Source: an uncultured Acidobacteriota bacterium (GTDB lineage Bacteria > Acidobacteriota > Blastocatellia > Pyrinomonadales > Pyrinomonadaceae). Taken from it: DNA of 64,000 bases. Every line of letters starts with the position of its first letter. The first letter of the stretch is position 1. The stretch covers positions 143,830-207,829 of the forward strand of contig CADEGD010000001.1 in the NCBI GenBank assembly GCA_902826795.1, given 5' to 3'. A model generated the notes under the pieces. That model saw only the letters and a list, made by a program, of their open reading frames with translations, was not told the origin of the DNA and did no database searches. This document shows, in pieces, positions 54,022 through 63,700 of the stretch. The position numbers and the translations under genes were made by a program.

Positions 54022-54753
54022 CTACCTCATATCGGCATAATCCATCCACACGTCGTGAAGATCGAGCCCTTGCACCGATTCATGCGTATCCATAGAGGTC
54101 GACAGGGTTTTCTTGTACGTCTCAAGGATCGCAATTACCTGAGCACGCGTCGTTATCCTGAGGTCGTTTCCTCGCCGCAGTTCGGACTGCTGAAACGCGA
54201 GGGCCGAATCGATAGCAGCGATAGCGCGTTGCTTGTACGTTCTATATGCGCCTGAAAAATGCGGAGCAATGTGTTCGACAACATTAAACGGTGTTCTGGA
54301 TTTCTGAACCACCTCATTGCAGGCGAAAACAAAGGCCTCTTTCAAACCGTTACCCTCGGCACTGGAATCCGCGACGTTGAATCTTAGGGGAAGATCGTCA
54401 GTATTCCCGAATAGATTCTCGACTTCGAGCGAAAGGTCGTCTGACTTTGTTATCAGCCTCTGCAATGGAACGCCGCCGGCGCTGATCTGTGCGGGAGCGC
54501 AGTGAGCGGCCTGGTTGCCGCCGGTCGCGAAGTGATACTGAGCTTCCGTTTTCCCGCGGCTAAGCCCGGTAACGGCGCCTGTGAAATAACCGAACTTCGC
54601 CAGAAAGAAAGAATGCACGAGAACGGTCTTTACCGCACTCTGCCGATTGATCTCATGGGTGTTGGCGATATCCGCATCCGTGCCCGTGATCGGTGTTTGC
54701 CGATAGATCTGAGCCAGCCGGCTTCGCGGCCCCATTGAACTTGATCTCGCCAT
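54022..54753 (-). CDS. Hypothetical protein
   Basis: A 243-residue soluble protein with a good RBS (AAGGAG, twelve bases before ATG 54753). It is mostly helical, with KTVLVHSFFLAKFGYFTGA, CNEVVQKSRTPFNVVEH and FSGAYRTYKQRAIAAIDSAL. It ends LDLHDVWMDYADMR. No signal peptide or known motif. It is convergent with the AI-2E gene and divergent from purB, 105 bases away. Confidence 0.6.
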   Translation of the reverse strand: MARSSSMGPRSRLAQIYRQTPITGTDADIANTHEINRQSAVKTVLVHSFFLAKFGYFTGAVTGLSRGKTEAQYHFATGGNQAAHCAPAQISAGGVPLQRLITKSDDLSLEVENLFGNTDDLPLRFNVADSSAEGNGLKEAFVFACNEVVQKSRTPFNVVEHIAPHFSGAYRTYKQRAIAAIDSALAFQQSELRRGNDLRITTRAQVIAILETYKKTLSTSMDTHESVQGLDLHDVWMDYADMR

Positions 54754-54858
54754 TCCTTGTACTCCTTATTCCAAGTGCTTGCACTAGGACGTTTGAATCA
54801 TCGCGGTTTTGCAATTATCTTTAAGCTTCGCGCAATTAGCAAAACACGCTGCCGTAAA

Positions 54859-56148
54859 ATGATCGCTCGCTATACATTACCGGAAATGGCGGCCATTTGG
54901 TCGCTCGAAAACAAGTTTCAGAAATGGCTCGACGTCGAGATCGCCGTCTGCGAAGTACACGCCGAAGACGGGACGATCCCGGCCGAAGCAGTCGACGAGA
55001 TCAAGGCCAAAGCGGCGTTCGCCGTCGAGCGCATCAATGAGATCGAGAAAACGACCGATCACGACGTGATCGCGTTTACGACCAATCTAGCGGAAAACAT
55101 CGGTGAATCAGCTCGCTTCGTCCACTATGGACTCACCTCAAGTGACGTCGTCGATACAGCGAATGCACTGCTCTTGAAGGAGTCGTGCGACGTTCTGCTC
55201 GCGAAGATCGACGCGATGCTGCCGGTATTGAAGCGTCGAGCCTACGAATTTAAAGACACGCCGCAGATGGGTCGTACGCACGGCATTCACGCCGAGCCGA
55301 CGTCATTCGGACTCGTCTGGGCGCTGTGGTACGCCGAAATGCAGCGGAATCGCGAGCGGCTTGTGCGAGCCAAGGAAACGATCGCCGTCGGTAAGATCAG
55401 CGGTGCGGTCGGTGCATTCGCACATCTTTCGCCGGACGTGGAAGAACGAGTCTGCAAACGGTTAGGCATCGCGGCTGATCCGGTCTCGACGCAGGTAATT
55501 CAGCGTGATCGCTACGCCGAATATCTGTCGACGCTCGCGATAGTTGCTTCGACTCTCGAAAAGGTCGCGCTTCAGGTACGCCATTGGCAGCGAACCGAAG
55601 TACGCGAGGCGCAGGAAGCGTTCAAGAAAGGGCAGAAGGGATCGTCGGCAATGCCGCACAAGCGCAACCCGATCCTCTCCGAGCGGATCTGCGGAATGGC
55701 CCGAACCGTCCGTGCTAATTCGATAGTCGGCCTTGAGAACGTTGCACTCTGGCACGAACGCGACATCTCACATTCGTCCGCTGAACGAATCGTCCTGCCC
55801 GATTCGTCTGCCGCTCTCGATTACATGCTTTCGAAAGCGACCTCGCTCCTCGATACCCTCGTGGTCTACCCCGAGAACATGCTCAAAAACATCGAGCTCA
55901 CCCGCGGCCTCACGTTCAGCGGCCAGTTGATGCTTGCACTAACGCAGAAAGGCGTGTCACGCGAGGATGCGTATGTTTACACTCAGCGAAACGCGATGAA
56001 GGTGTGGGACGAAGGCGGCGACTACGAGGAGCTCATAACGAACGACGCGGACGTCACCTCAAAGCTTTCGCCCGAAGAGATCGCCCGCGTCTTTGATCTG
56101 AAACACTATCTACGGAACGTGGATGCCGTTTTCGCGAGGGTTTTTTAG
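54859..56148 (+). CDS. purB: Adenylosuccinate lyase
   Basis: A 429-residue fumarase-superfamily enzyme of purine synthesis (SAICAR and adenylosuccinate cleavage). The signature loop GSSAMPHKRNP is at 261-271, with catalytic Ser263. GRTHGIHAEP carries H141. TSSDVVDTANA is near 93-103. ATG 54859 matches the family start; 34 upstream codons do not. The last 85 bases of the gene are repeated at 56812, beyond a PIN/antitoxin module, which suggests the gene end was replaced by an insertion. Confidence 0.93.
   Translation: MIARYTLPEMAAIWSLENKFQKWLDVEIAVCEVHAEDGTIPAEAVDEIKAKAAFAVERINEIEKTTDHDVIAFTTNLAENIGESARFVHYGLTSSDVVDTANALLLKESCDVLLAKIDAMLPVLKRRAYEFKDTPQMGRTHGIHAEPTSFGLVWALWYAEMQRNRERLVRAKETIAVGKISGAVGAFAHLSPDVEERVCKRLGIAADPVSTQVIQRDRYAEYLSTLAIVASTLEKVALQVRHWQRTEVREAQEAFKKGQKGSSAMPHKRNPILSERICGMARTVRANSIVGLENVALWHERDISHSSAERIVLPDSSAALDYMLSKATSLLDTLVVYPENMLKNIELTRGLTFSGQLMLALTQKGVSREDAYVYTQRNAMKVWDEGGDYEELITNDADVTSKLSPEEIARVFDLKHYLRNVDAVFARVF
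56045..56126 (+). repeat. Direct repeat, copy 1 (purB 3' end)
   Basis: ACGCGGACGTCACCTCAAAG through CTACGGAACGTGGA is matched at 56812-56893, 767 bases away, including a perfect run of 48 bases (56067-56114 against 56834-56881). This copy is the coding end of purB. Confidence 0.9.
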
Positions 56149-56363
56149 GAAACCGATTCTTTTCGGTTGTTCTTTTCCCAAAGTTCCTTAGCTTCATTGT
56201 TTATTTCGTCGATCGTCATGCCGTGGAAAAGATATTTACGCCACACGGTGTAGTCGGACCGATCGTTTGCCAGAAGTTGAAGAAACCTTTGAGCCTCTTC
56301 ACGACCTAGTCCAGCGATCAACGCATCCATCCCTCGATTTCTGATCTCTGTTTCGCTGGTCAT
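56145..56363 (-). CDS. Small antitoxin-like protein linked to a PIN toxin
   Basis: 72 residues, helical, acidic/basic mix: MTSETEIRNRGMDALIAGLG, REEAQRFLQLLANDRSDYTV and WRKYLFHGMTIDEIN. The central stretch resembles small proteins that accompany PIN-domain genes. It starts with a four-base overlap of the PIN stop, so toxin and antitoxin are coupled, with the toxin gene first. Its stop overlaps the purB stop on the other strand by four bases, showing how tightly the module is set against purB. Confidence 0.6.
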   Translation of the reverse strand: MTSETEIRNRGMDALIAGLGREEAQRFLQLLANDRSDYTVWRKYLFHGMTIDEINNEAKELWEKNNRKESVS

Positions 56364-56799
56364 GAGTCTCTTACTGCCTCCAGCAGATGAATCGGGTTCG
56401 AAATGATCAACGGAATAGGTAACCTTTCCGAACGCTTGATTATAGCATCGTCAGTGGTTACAAAATAGTTAGATTTCGCGTGGACGGCGCATGCGACGTG
56501 TAAGGAGTCCGCCTCCCCTAAGCCTAGATCCATCAACACTAGAGCGGTTGAATCAATCTCAACTGCGGGCCCGATTTCGAAAGATGAAGAATTTTCCATA
56601 AATCGACACCTTGCCGCCGTTCTGAAAGAGCGTTTTTGAGGTTCTCGTAATCAATCAAATAAGACCAAACGAGATCTAGTTTGCCCTGCACAATCTGCTT
56701 TCGAAGTTCTATCACTGCTTCGGACTCAAGTCGTATCCTCTCTTGTGCCTGATCGTCGAAAGGCCGGTTGAGTACACAATTGTCGAAATAAACTCGCAT
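56360..56799 (-). pseudogene. PIN-domain toxin, frameshifted
   Basis: The N-terminal frame from ATG 56799 reads MRVYFDNCVLNRPFDDQAQE and LVWSYLIDYENLKN, with the first PIN Asp in YFDNC. It then derails after LHLSKSGP. The next frame continues AVEIDSTALVLMDLGLGEAD, SLHVACAVH and YFVTTDDAIIK, carrying the other PIN acids (EADSLHVA, TTDD). The junction is GGGCCC at 56567-56572, where one added base restores a protein of about 146 residues, the usual size. The toxin would be a VapC-like ribonuclease. As read, it should be inactive. A sequencing indel is the alternative. Confidence 0.75.
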
Positions 56800-56811
56800 G
56801 CGAAAAGCCCA

Positions 56812-56913
56812 ACGCGGACGTCACTTCAAAGCCTTCGCCCGAAGAGATCGCCCGCGTCTTTGATCTGAAACACTATCTACGAAACGTAGACAAGGTGTTT
56901 GCAAGGTTTTTGA
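56812..56913 (+). repeat. Direct repeat, copy 2: orphan purB 3' end
   Basis: The frame reads NADVTSKPSPEEIARVFDLK then HYLRNVDKVFARFLIN and a stop (TAA at 56914-56916, overlapping the DUF4870 stop). It has no start. Differences from purB are mostly third-base changes (ACC/ACT, CGG/CGA, GTG/GTA), as if both copies were once coding and then separated. It lies just beyond the PIN toxin start. Confidence 0.88.
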
Positions 56914-57306
56914 TTAACCAGCCCACTTCTCGGCCATATCGCCGACCACCGGAAACTTGAACTTCTGGCCCTGATAGCCTTTGATGCAGCCGAAGATCAT
57001 TGCCGCAAGAAAGCCGATGATAAACACGAAGCTCAGCAGGCTGACAAGGAGGCCTAGGATGCTTGAGTTCGTCGCGAGCACGAGGCCCGTACCGATCACC
57101 TGGATTACAACCATAATGACGATGTAGATCACGCTGATGATGAGAGACTGAAACGCATGGAAGCGCATGAACTTATTGTCTTTCTCCGTAACCAGTACGA
57201 TGATGCTGTAAATGAGGCTGATCAGACAGACCGGAAGATAACACAGCAGTGCCCCTACGTTTGTGTCCAGTCCGAGTGCGGTTTTGCCGCCTGACATATT
57301 TTGCAT
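56914..57306 (-). CDS. DUF4870 family membrane protein
   Basis: 130 residues with three or four helices (NVGALLCYLPVCLISLIYSI, SLIISVIYIVIMVVIQVIGT, LLVSLLSFVFIIGFLAAMIF). The N-terminal GALLCYLP..LISLIYSI and FMRFHAFQSL segment is the DUF4870/Tic20-like pattern. Function unknown. ATG 57306 (or 57297) fits the family; the longer frame from 57474 runs into the divergent purS region. Its stop codon overlaps the orphan purB tail. Confidence 0.85.
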   Translation of the reverse strand: MQNMSGGKTALGLDTNVGALLCYLPVCLISLIYSIIVLVTEKDNKFMRFHAFQSLIISVIYIVIMVVIQVIGTGLVLATNSSILGLLVSLLSFVFIIGFLAAMIFGCIKGYQGQKFKFPVVGDMAEKWAG

Positions 57307-57445
57307 AGCCTTTTTCTGAAGTTTCTCCTTTGATGTAATTGAAACGTACGAATACAAGCAGAAGTATGTTCTGCGGAAAGTTACCACAAGACGTTGATTA
57401 AAACAACGTTTTGCGGTAACTTCTACAATTTCTTTGGAGCAATAA

Positions 57446-57691
57446 ATGAAGGCTAAAGTTTTCGTTACACTCAAGCCCAGCGTTCTCGACCCGCAAGGAA
57501 AGGCTATACACCATTCTGCCGAGCAACTTGGCTTTCAGCAGATAACCGATGTGAGGCAGGGAAAATATTTCGAGCTTGCCCTTGACGCATCGGTCAGCGA
57601 GACCGAAGCCCAGGCCGCCGCCGAGAAGATCGCCGCCGATGTTCTAGCCAATCCAGTCATCGAGGATTATCGGGTGGAGATCGTTCAATAG
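57446..57691 (+). CDS. purS: Phosphoribosylformylglycinamidine synthase subunit PurS
   Basis: An 81-residue small subunit of the three-part FGAM synthase (PurS-PurQ-PurL), which bridges the glutaminase and synthetase. The sequence [37 protein letters not shown] and [12 protein letters not shown] is diagnostic. An RBS (GGAG, eight bases before ATG) is present. purQ follows after a palindromic repeat; purL is not in the window. Confidence 0.93.
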   Translation: MKAKVFVTLKPSVLDPQGKAIHHSAEQLGFQQITDVRQGKYFELALDASVSETEAQAAAEKIAADVLANPVIEDYRVEIVQ

Positions 57692-57692
57692 T

Positions 57693-57751
57693 GGAACGCG
57701 GACATTCTTGTCCGCATTTTCCGAGGTTGCGGACACGAATGTCCGCGTTCC
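57693..57751. repeat. Family B palindrome between purS and purQ
   Basis: GGAACGCGGACATTCTTGTC faces GACACGAATGTCCGCGTTCC, with a short loop. It fills the 65-base spacer of the purS-purQ pair. If purQ is read from the upstream in-frame codon at 57691, its N-terminus becomes [12 protein letters not shown]...RMSAFR, entirely repeat-derived. Confidence 0.9.
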
Positions 57752-57756
57752 GAGTT

Positions 57757-58458
57757 ATGAAATTTGGAGTAATAGTTTTCCCCGGTTCCAACTGCGATCA
57801 CGACGCTTATCATGTCATTTCGAAACACGTCGGGCAGCCGGTAGATTTCATTTGGCACAAAGAGACTGATCTATCCGCTTACGACGCGGTGATCATTCCC
57901 GGCGGGTTTTCATATGGCGACTATCTGCGCGCCGGAGCCTTGGCTCGGTTCTCGCCGGTAATGAAAGCGGTTAAAGATTTCGCGGCGTCGGGCAAGTTCG
58001 TTTTCGGTATCTGCAACGGCTTTCAAATACTTTGCGAAGCCGGCTTACTGCCGGGAGCACTGATCCGCAATGCCGGGCTACATTTTATCTCGAAGCACGT
58101 CACCATCCGCACCGAAAATCAATACACGCCTTACACGAACGAACTGAAAGAGGGAAGTGTGCTCTCGATCCCGATCGCACACGCCGAAGGAAACTTCACC
58201 TGTGACGACGCAACGTTTCAGTCGCTCGAAGAGAATAGCCAGATCGTCTTCCGGTATTGCGACGAAACCGGCGAGGTGACCGACGAATCGAACCCGAACG
58301 GAGCCCGGTCAAATATTGCCGGCATCTGCAATCTCGACCGCAACGTGCTCGGAATGATGCCGCACCCCGAGCGTGCCTGCGAAGAACTGCTCGGCTCGAA
58401 CGACGGCCGCAACATATTCCGCTCGCTAACCGCGTCAATAGCCGCAGCTTCCAACTAA
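57757..58458 (+). CDS. purQ: Phosphoribosylformylglycinamidine synthase subunit PurQ (glutaminase)
   Basis: A 233-residue class I glutamine amidotransferase subunit. The nucleophile Cys is in [10 protein letters not shown]. The His/Glu of the triad lie in [21 protein letters not shown] and [15 protein letters not shown] are typical of PurQ. ATG 57757 starts the family sequence ([12 protein letters not shown]). It supplies ammonia to PurL. Length is normal for the stand-alone subunit. Confidence 0.93.
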   Translation: MKFGVIVFPGSNCDHDAYHVISKHVGQPVDFIWHKETDLSAYDAVIIPGGFSYGDYLRAGALARFSPVMKAVKDFAASGKFVFGICNGFQILCEAGLLPGALIRNAGLHFISKHVTIRTENQYTPYTNELKEGSVLSIPIAHAEGNFTCDDATFQSLEENSQIVFRYCDETGEVTDESNPNGARSNIAGICNLDRNVLGMMPHPERACEELLGSNDGRNIFRSLTASIAAASN

Positions 58459-58508
58459 AAGTCCCAGAGCTGTTTATGTACCGGTAATTCTTCTATTTTC
58501 CCCGGTAT

Positions 58509-58566
58509 TTTTCTGTGAATTCTATGGTTTGGCTACTCGAAGCCTAACCACAGAAATCACAGAAAA
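58509..58566. repeat. Family G repeat (CACAGAAATCACAGAAAA)
   Basis: TTTTCTGTGAATTCTATGGT faces AACCACAGAAATCACAGAAA with a short spacer. It fills the gap between convergent purQ and methyltransferase genes, where it could end transcripts from both sides. Confidence 0.75.
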
Positions 58567-58586
58567 CACAAAACCCAAGGAGACGG

Positions 58587-59654
58587 TTACTTAGTCGCGA
58601 TGTAATACGTGTTCATGAAATCGTGATCGAGCTTATGAAGCGATACGTTTGCGAATCCGGCCGCCCTCATCATCTCGACCGCCTTCTCCTCACCCCACAT
58701 CGCGCCTAACCCTTCGCCGCCGTAGGCGAGCGACACCGTCATACAATGCGTCAGCGAGATCGTGTAGAGCCACGGAGCCGCGGGCTGTTCGAAGTTTTTC
58801 TCAAGATAGCTCGATCCCGCAATGTCCTGCACAAGATAAACTCCGGTCGGACGCAAAGCTTGATGAATACTCGCAAGCATTCCTGCCGGATTGGCTTGGT
58901 CATGAATCGCGTCGAACGATGTGATCAGGTCGTAGCTATCCGTCTCGCCGATCGCCGCCGCATCCCGCACCTCGAATCGGACGTTCGGTAACGCGAGTTC
59001 TTTGGCTTCTGAGTTCGCCCGGTCGATACCTTCCTCAGAAAAATCGTATCCGGCAAAACTGCTGTTTGGAAAAAGCGTCGCAAGCTTTAACATCGCTTGC
59101 CCCGAACCGCACCCGACATCGAGCACATCGATACCGCCCTCGAGTTTCTCGATCAGTCCCGGGACGAGCGGCAGGATGAACGGTTCGAGCGCCGCCACGA
59201 CCGTCTGCGAACTCTCCGACGCCATCACCTCGTGGAACCGCGGATATTCACTGTACGGAACGCCGCCGCCGTTTCGCACGCACTCGACCAGCTTGTCTTC
59301 GATCTGCGCGAGTATCGGCACAAACTGCATCCCCGACGCGAAATTGTATTCGCCGTCATCTGTAAGGAACGCCGCATGTTCCTCTGGAAGCTTATACGTC
59401 TTCGTCTCGGGAAAATAGTTGACGACGCGCCCGGTCACCATTGTCCCAAGCCACTCGCGAACGTAGCGTTCGTTAAGGCTCGCGGCATCGGCGATCTCCT
59501 GCGAGGTCGACGCCGGCAGGCTCGACATCGTCGCGAATATCCCGCAGCGGTGGCCGAGGCTCAACGCAAGCGCGATCGCACTCTTGTTGAATACGTCTAC
59601 CAAACTCCGTGAAAATTGCTCTGCTTTCTGCTGATTATAATTGCTGTCTTTCAT
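58587..59654 (-). CDS. Class I SAM-dependent methyltransferase with N-terminal winged helix
   Basis: A 355-residue protein. Residues 15-110 form a helical/winged-helix region (ALALSLGHRCGIFATMSSLP, SLNERYVREWLGTMVTGRVV) like that in Rv2258c-type methyltransferases. The SAM site is VLDVGCGSGQAMLKLA near 177-192, followed by DLITSFDAIHDQANPAGML. The tail holds YGGEGLGAMWGEEKAVEMMR. The substrate is unknown, probably a small molecule. It is convergent with purQ, across a repeat. Confidence 0.85.
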   Translation of the reverse strand: MKDSNYNQQKAEQFSRSLVDVFNKSAIALALSLGHRCGIFATMSSLPASTSQEIADAASLNERYVREWLGTMVTGRVVNYFPETKTYKLPEEHAAFLTDDGEYNFASGMQFVPILAQIEDKLVECVRNGGGVPYSEYPRFHEVMASESSQTVVAALEPFILPLVPGLIEKLEGGIDVLDVGCGSGQAMLKLATLFPNSSFAGYDFSEEGIDRANSEAKELALPNVRFEVRDAAAIGETDSYDLITSFDAIHDQANPAGMLASIHQALRPTGVYLVQDIAGSSYLEKNFEQPAAPWLYTISLTHCMTVSLAYGGEGLGAMWGEEKAVEMMRAAGFANVSLHKLDHDFMNTYYIATK

Positions 59655-59814
59655 AATGGCTCCTAACTATTTAACCTTCTCGTCTGTCTTTCGAACATAT
59701 GACGACAGGTCGATGATAAGCAGGCAGCGGGTCAAGAGTCTTGAAGAATTCTTGAGTTCTGTATGAAGATTTTCTGAAGTCGGTCGAACAATGCTAACTT
59801 CGTCTTTTCTAACG

Positions 59815-60657
59815 ATGAAGATCTTCTTCCTCACCGCTTTCGCACTTACGGCTTTCGCCTTCAACTCCATCCTCTGTCGAATGGCATTGGCGACTGGCGA
59901 GATAGACGCCGCAAGCTTTACCGTGATCCGCCTCATTTCAGGCACGGGAATGCTCGCGGCGCTGCTTCTCGCTACTGGTAAGACGCGGAAGCTTTCAACA
60001 AACGGCAACTGGCTTTCGGCATTCTTCCTTTTCGCTTACGCAATCGCTTTCTCATTCGCCTATCTCGGCCTTACGACCGGCACCGGAGCTTTGATCCTGT
60101 TCGGCGGTGTCCAACTGACAATGTTCGGCGTGTCGCTCTTTCGAGGCGACCGACCCGTAGCCTTTGAATGGATCGGGTTGCTGGCAGCGTTCGGTGGATT
60201 GATTTATCTAGTCCTTCCCGGCCTCGCCGCGCCGCCGCTTTTAAGCGCCGCATTAATGGCGTCCGCCGGCATCGCGTGGGGATTTTACACCCTCCGCGGA
60301 AGGCGAAGCGACGACCCGCTCGCCGATACCGCGGGAAACTTTCTTCGCTCCGTTCCGATGGCGTTGGCCGCAGCCGTTCCATTCATTGCGTCGCTTCAGG
60401 CTTCGCCACGCGGAGCCATTCTCGCCATCCTCTCCGGCACGATCGCCTCCGGCATCGGCTACTCCGTCTGGTACGCCGCCCTCAAATACCACACCCCAAC
60501 CCGAGCCGCCATCCTCCAACTCTCCGTTCCCGTCATCGCAGCGATTGGTGGGATCGTCTTGCTAGCAGAAACAGCATCGCTCCGCCTTTTGATCGCCAGC
60601 GGTCTTGTGCTCGGCGGGATCGCATTAACGCTCGCGCAACGAGGCAAGGCCCGCTGA
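59815..60657 (+). CDS. EamA/DMT family transporter
   Basis: A 280-residue permease with ten predicted helices in two EamA halves (IFFLTAFALTAFAFNSILCR, FTVIRLISGTGMLAALLLAT, SVPVIAAIGGIVLLAETASL, LLIASGLVLGGIALTLAQRG). Typical EamA features are the R-x-x-S/G near helix 2 and the mid-point Pro/Gly-rich loop. Substrates in the family are amino acids and other metabolites; none is indicated here. ATG 59791 is an alternative start eight codons upstream. Confidence 0.85.
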   Translation: MKIFFLTAFALTAFAFNSILCRMALATGEIDAASFTVIRLISGTGMLAALLLATGKTRKLSTNGNWLSAFFLFAYAIAFSFAYLGLTTGTGALILFGGVQLTMFGVSLFRGDRPVAFEWIGLLAAFGGLIYLVLPGLAAPPLLSAALMASAGIAWGFYTLRGRRSDDPLADTAGNFLRSVPMALAAAVPFIASLQASPRGAILAILSGTIASGIGYSVWYAALKYHTPTRAAILQLSVPVIAAIGGIVLLAETASLRLLIASGLVLGGIALTLAQRGKAR

Positions 60658-60694
60658 CCGAAATGAATCCCTTGTTCTCAAGATAATGTAAGGA

Positions 60695-60737
60695 GAAAAA
60701 AGAGGCCGCCTTTTCAGACAGCCTCTTCCCAAAAAAA
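60695..60737 (-). terminator. Terminator of the TonB-dependent receptor gene
   Basis: On the minus strand AGAGGC...GCCTCT with a loop of about 14 bases, followed by six T. A run of seven T also precedes the stem on that strand, i.e. seven A on the plus strand at 60731-60737, so it is symmetric but strongest for the receptor gene. Confidence 0.78.
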
Positions 60738-60749
60738 GTCAGGCTCGAA

Positions 60750-63700
60750 CTAGAAGACCAGACGAGCACCGAGAATAATGCGACGGTTGCCGCCGTTTGT
60801 GCCCCATTGATCTAAGAAGTTGGGAGCACTAACGCGACCTTCAGGTACACCAAAGTTGCGATTATTCAGCAGGTTGAAGACGTCGGCTCGAAGCTGAAAC
60901 CTCACGTTCTCGGTGAGCCGAGTATTCTTAATGACTCCGAAGTCTACGTTGAGGAAACGTTGAGCACGGATGATATTTCGACCGGCGTTTCCTACTCGTT
61001 GGAATTGCACAAGTCTTGTGAATAGGTTCGGGCAACTATTGGCAAACGTGCCTGTTGTTGCCGTTCCACATAGCGCTCGTATTTCAGGAATGGTAAGACT
61101 CGATAGATCCGTAGAGCTTGCAAGATTCGGTCGAATAGAGTTGCCGACTAAACCGTCGATTCCGTTGATCGCTCCCGTCGGGTCGCGCCCGTCGAGCACC
61201 GTGAAAGGAGCACCACTTTGAATACTGAAGAATGAGTTCATCTGATATCCGCCTAGAACCTTTCCGATGAATCCTTCTTGCCTATTGTAGAACGGTAGCT
61301 CGTATACAAAGTTCCCCGACAGACGGTGCGGTCTGTCAAAACTGGATCTCGCCTTGTCGCCAGCAAGGTTGAATGAATCTTGAGCGACAGCAACTTCAGC
61401 ATTAGAGGGATTGAAAGTCTCCGATGCTGTATCAATGAACGCACTGTACGTATAATGGACGCCCGCACTGAAGTTGTTGCTCAGACGCTTCTCGAAGCTG
61501 GTCTGTAAGGCGTGATACCACGATTCAGCCCGGTTGGCACGAAGACGAATTACACCCCGGGTGGGATCAACTCGCGGACAAAGAAAAAGAGGAATCGTTT
61601 GAGGAGCAGTAACGATGTTATTTCCATTTGGACAGGCTGTTCGCGGATTGCCGTCAACCGTTTGAAACAGTCCTTTTCCGCGCGTGTGGATATATCCGAC
61701 CTTAAAGACGCTGTCCCTAGTGAGCTCGCGTTGCGTTTCGAAAGAGAATTGGTCTGTTGACGGCGCTCTAAAATCGTCGGCGACCACAGTTCTGGTGAGC
61801 TGATTGGGATTGGCAATTACAAAGTTGGGGCTCTGTAAAAAAGTTCTAATCGTGTTAAATCCGGACGGCGCACCCGGTTGGTTTCCGGTTGGGAAGTTAA
61901 TGGATGCGAGGAACGGAAAGCTTCCGGCCACATTTAAGTTTAAGTTGATATAGTTGGCGTCGTAGGTCCTCGAGTAGCCTCCACGAAGGACCAATTTGTC
62001 CCCACCCGTAATGAATCCTAACACTCCTGTGTCACGTGTGCGGGGATTCCAGTTGAAGCCGATCCTCGGCATGAAGTTGTTCGTGTCCGGCTCGGGCACC
62101 GGAGTGAATGCGAACCTAGGATCATTACCGTTTGCTGCCAGAACACGCTCATTTGTATCTTTGAGGTAGCTAAATGAGTCACCCGTGTTCTCGTAGCGGA
62201 CACCTAGCGTTAACGTAAAGTTGTTAGCGATCCGCCACTCATCCTGAGCGTACGCGTAGTATTCGTACCAACGGTAGAAATTTACTATATCGCCGCCGCG
62301 GAGAGGAGCATTGATCGAGGCTGTGTCAGCGATGTCGTCGACAAAGTTTTGGAGACTTGAGTATGCTAGCCGACCTCTTGTGGTCGGAACGAAGAAGCTC
62401 TTGACATCCAATCGGCGGAGATCTGCTCCAAACTTGAGATTGTGATTCCCGGTAACGAAACTAATCGCTTCGGTCATTTGATAAGTGTCGTTGACCCGGA
62501 ATTGCGGGAGGTTTACGGCGAGTCCGATAGCCGTTCTGCTTGCCGCTGCGTTGAATCCTGTCAAGCCAAGATCCGATACCTCAATTGACGGAATGGTCTC
62601 TGACGAAGGGTCTGAAGCCGTCGTAGTCGATCCGAATCTCGTCCAGGCAAGTCTTAGCTCGTTGGTTACTTTGTTGGTGAGGATACTGTTCCACACAGCA
62701 GTGGCAGCCTTCGTTCGCGTGGGCACTACGGTTGTTAGGCCTCCAGGCGTTACTTGGCCACCACCCGCTGTCGTGTTGTCGTCGTATCGGTAGCGACCGT
62801 ATAACAGATTTTTATCGTTAAACCGGTGGTCAACCCTGCCGGAGCCCTGGTTTGAACCAAAGGTCAACGAAGAGGAACCTGTCAGATTACCAAGCGGAAC
62901 TTCATAGTTCTGCCCATTCGCTGAGAATGTCCGTGTCAGGCCGTTAGCCGTCCCGGCAGGCAGAAACTGGAGAAGAGCGGCTACTTGAGGACGGTTTCCA
63001 ACCGCGTTTTGCAGTATCGTTCTTCCCGCTGCCGTCGGAGCTCCGCGAAGAGTAGTTCCGGAGCCAAGTTGTCTATCCGTCCAGCGCTGATAGTCAACAA
63101 AAAAGAAAGTCTTGTCGGTGCCCTTCCACATCGCTGGTTTACCGCCATCGCCGAATCGCGGGACCCAAACGGGACCGCCAAAGGTAAATCCATACTGAAA
63201 CTCCTTTCGGAAAGGGGCCTCGTCGCTCACCGGGTTGACACCGGCACCGCAGAAACGAGCCGCCTTATCGAGATTGCTGCACGAGTTTAAGTTCTCGTTG
63301 TTGTGGAAGATGAACCCCGTTCCGTGGTATTCGTTCGTCCCCGACTTCCCGACAAAGTTAACTACGGCACCCGAATTACGACCGTATTCCGCCAAAAACT
63401 GGTTGGTTATGATTCGAACTTCGCCAATGGCGTCTGGGTTGTTTAGGGCGATCTGACCACCTGAGACGCTGGGGTCGTTAATGTCCTGCCCGTCCAGCAT
63501 GAAATTGTTTGATCGCAATCTTCCGCCGTTTGCAGAGAAGCTTATACCATTAGCAAATCCTGTCTGTCCCGCACTAAGCTGACTTACGCCTGGAACTGAA
63601 AGGAGGACGGTAAAGACGTTGCGGTTAGTGGCGATAGGAAGCTCTGAGAGACGCTTGGCGTCAAAACGAGTGCTTACCTCGGCGGTCGTCGTGTTGAGTA

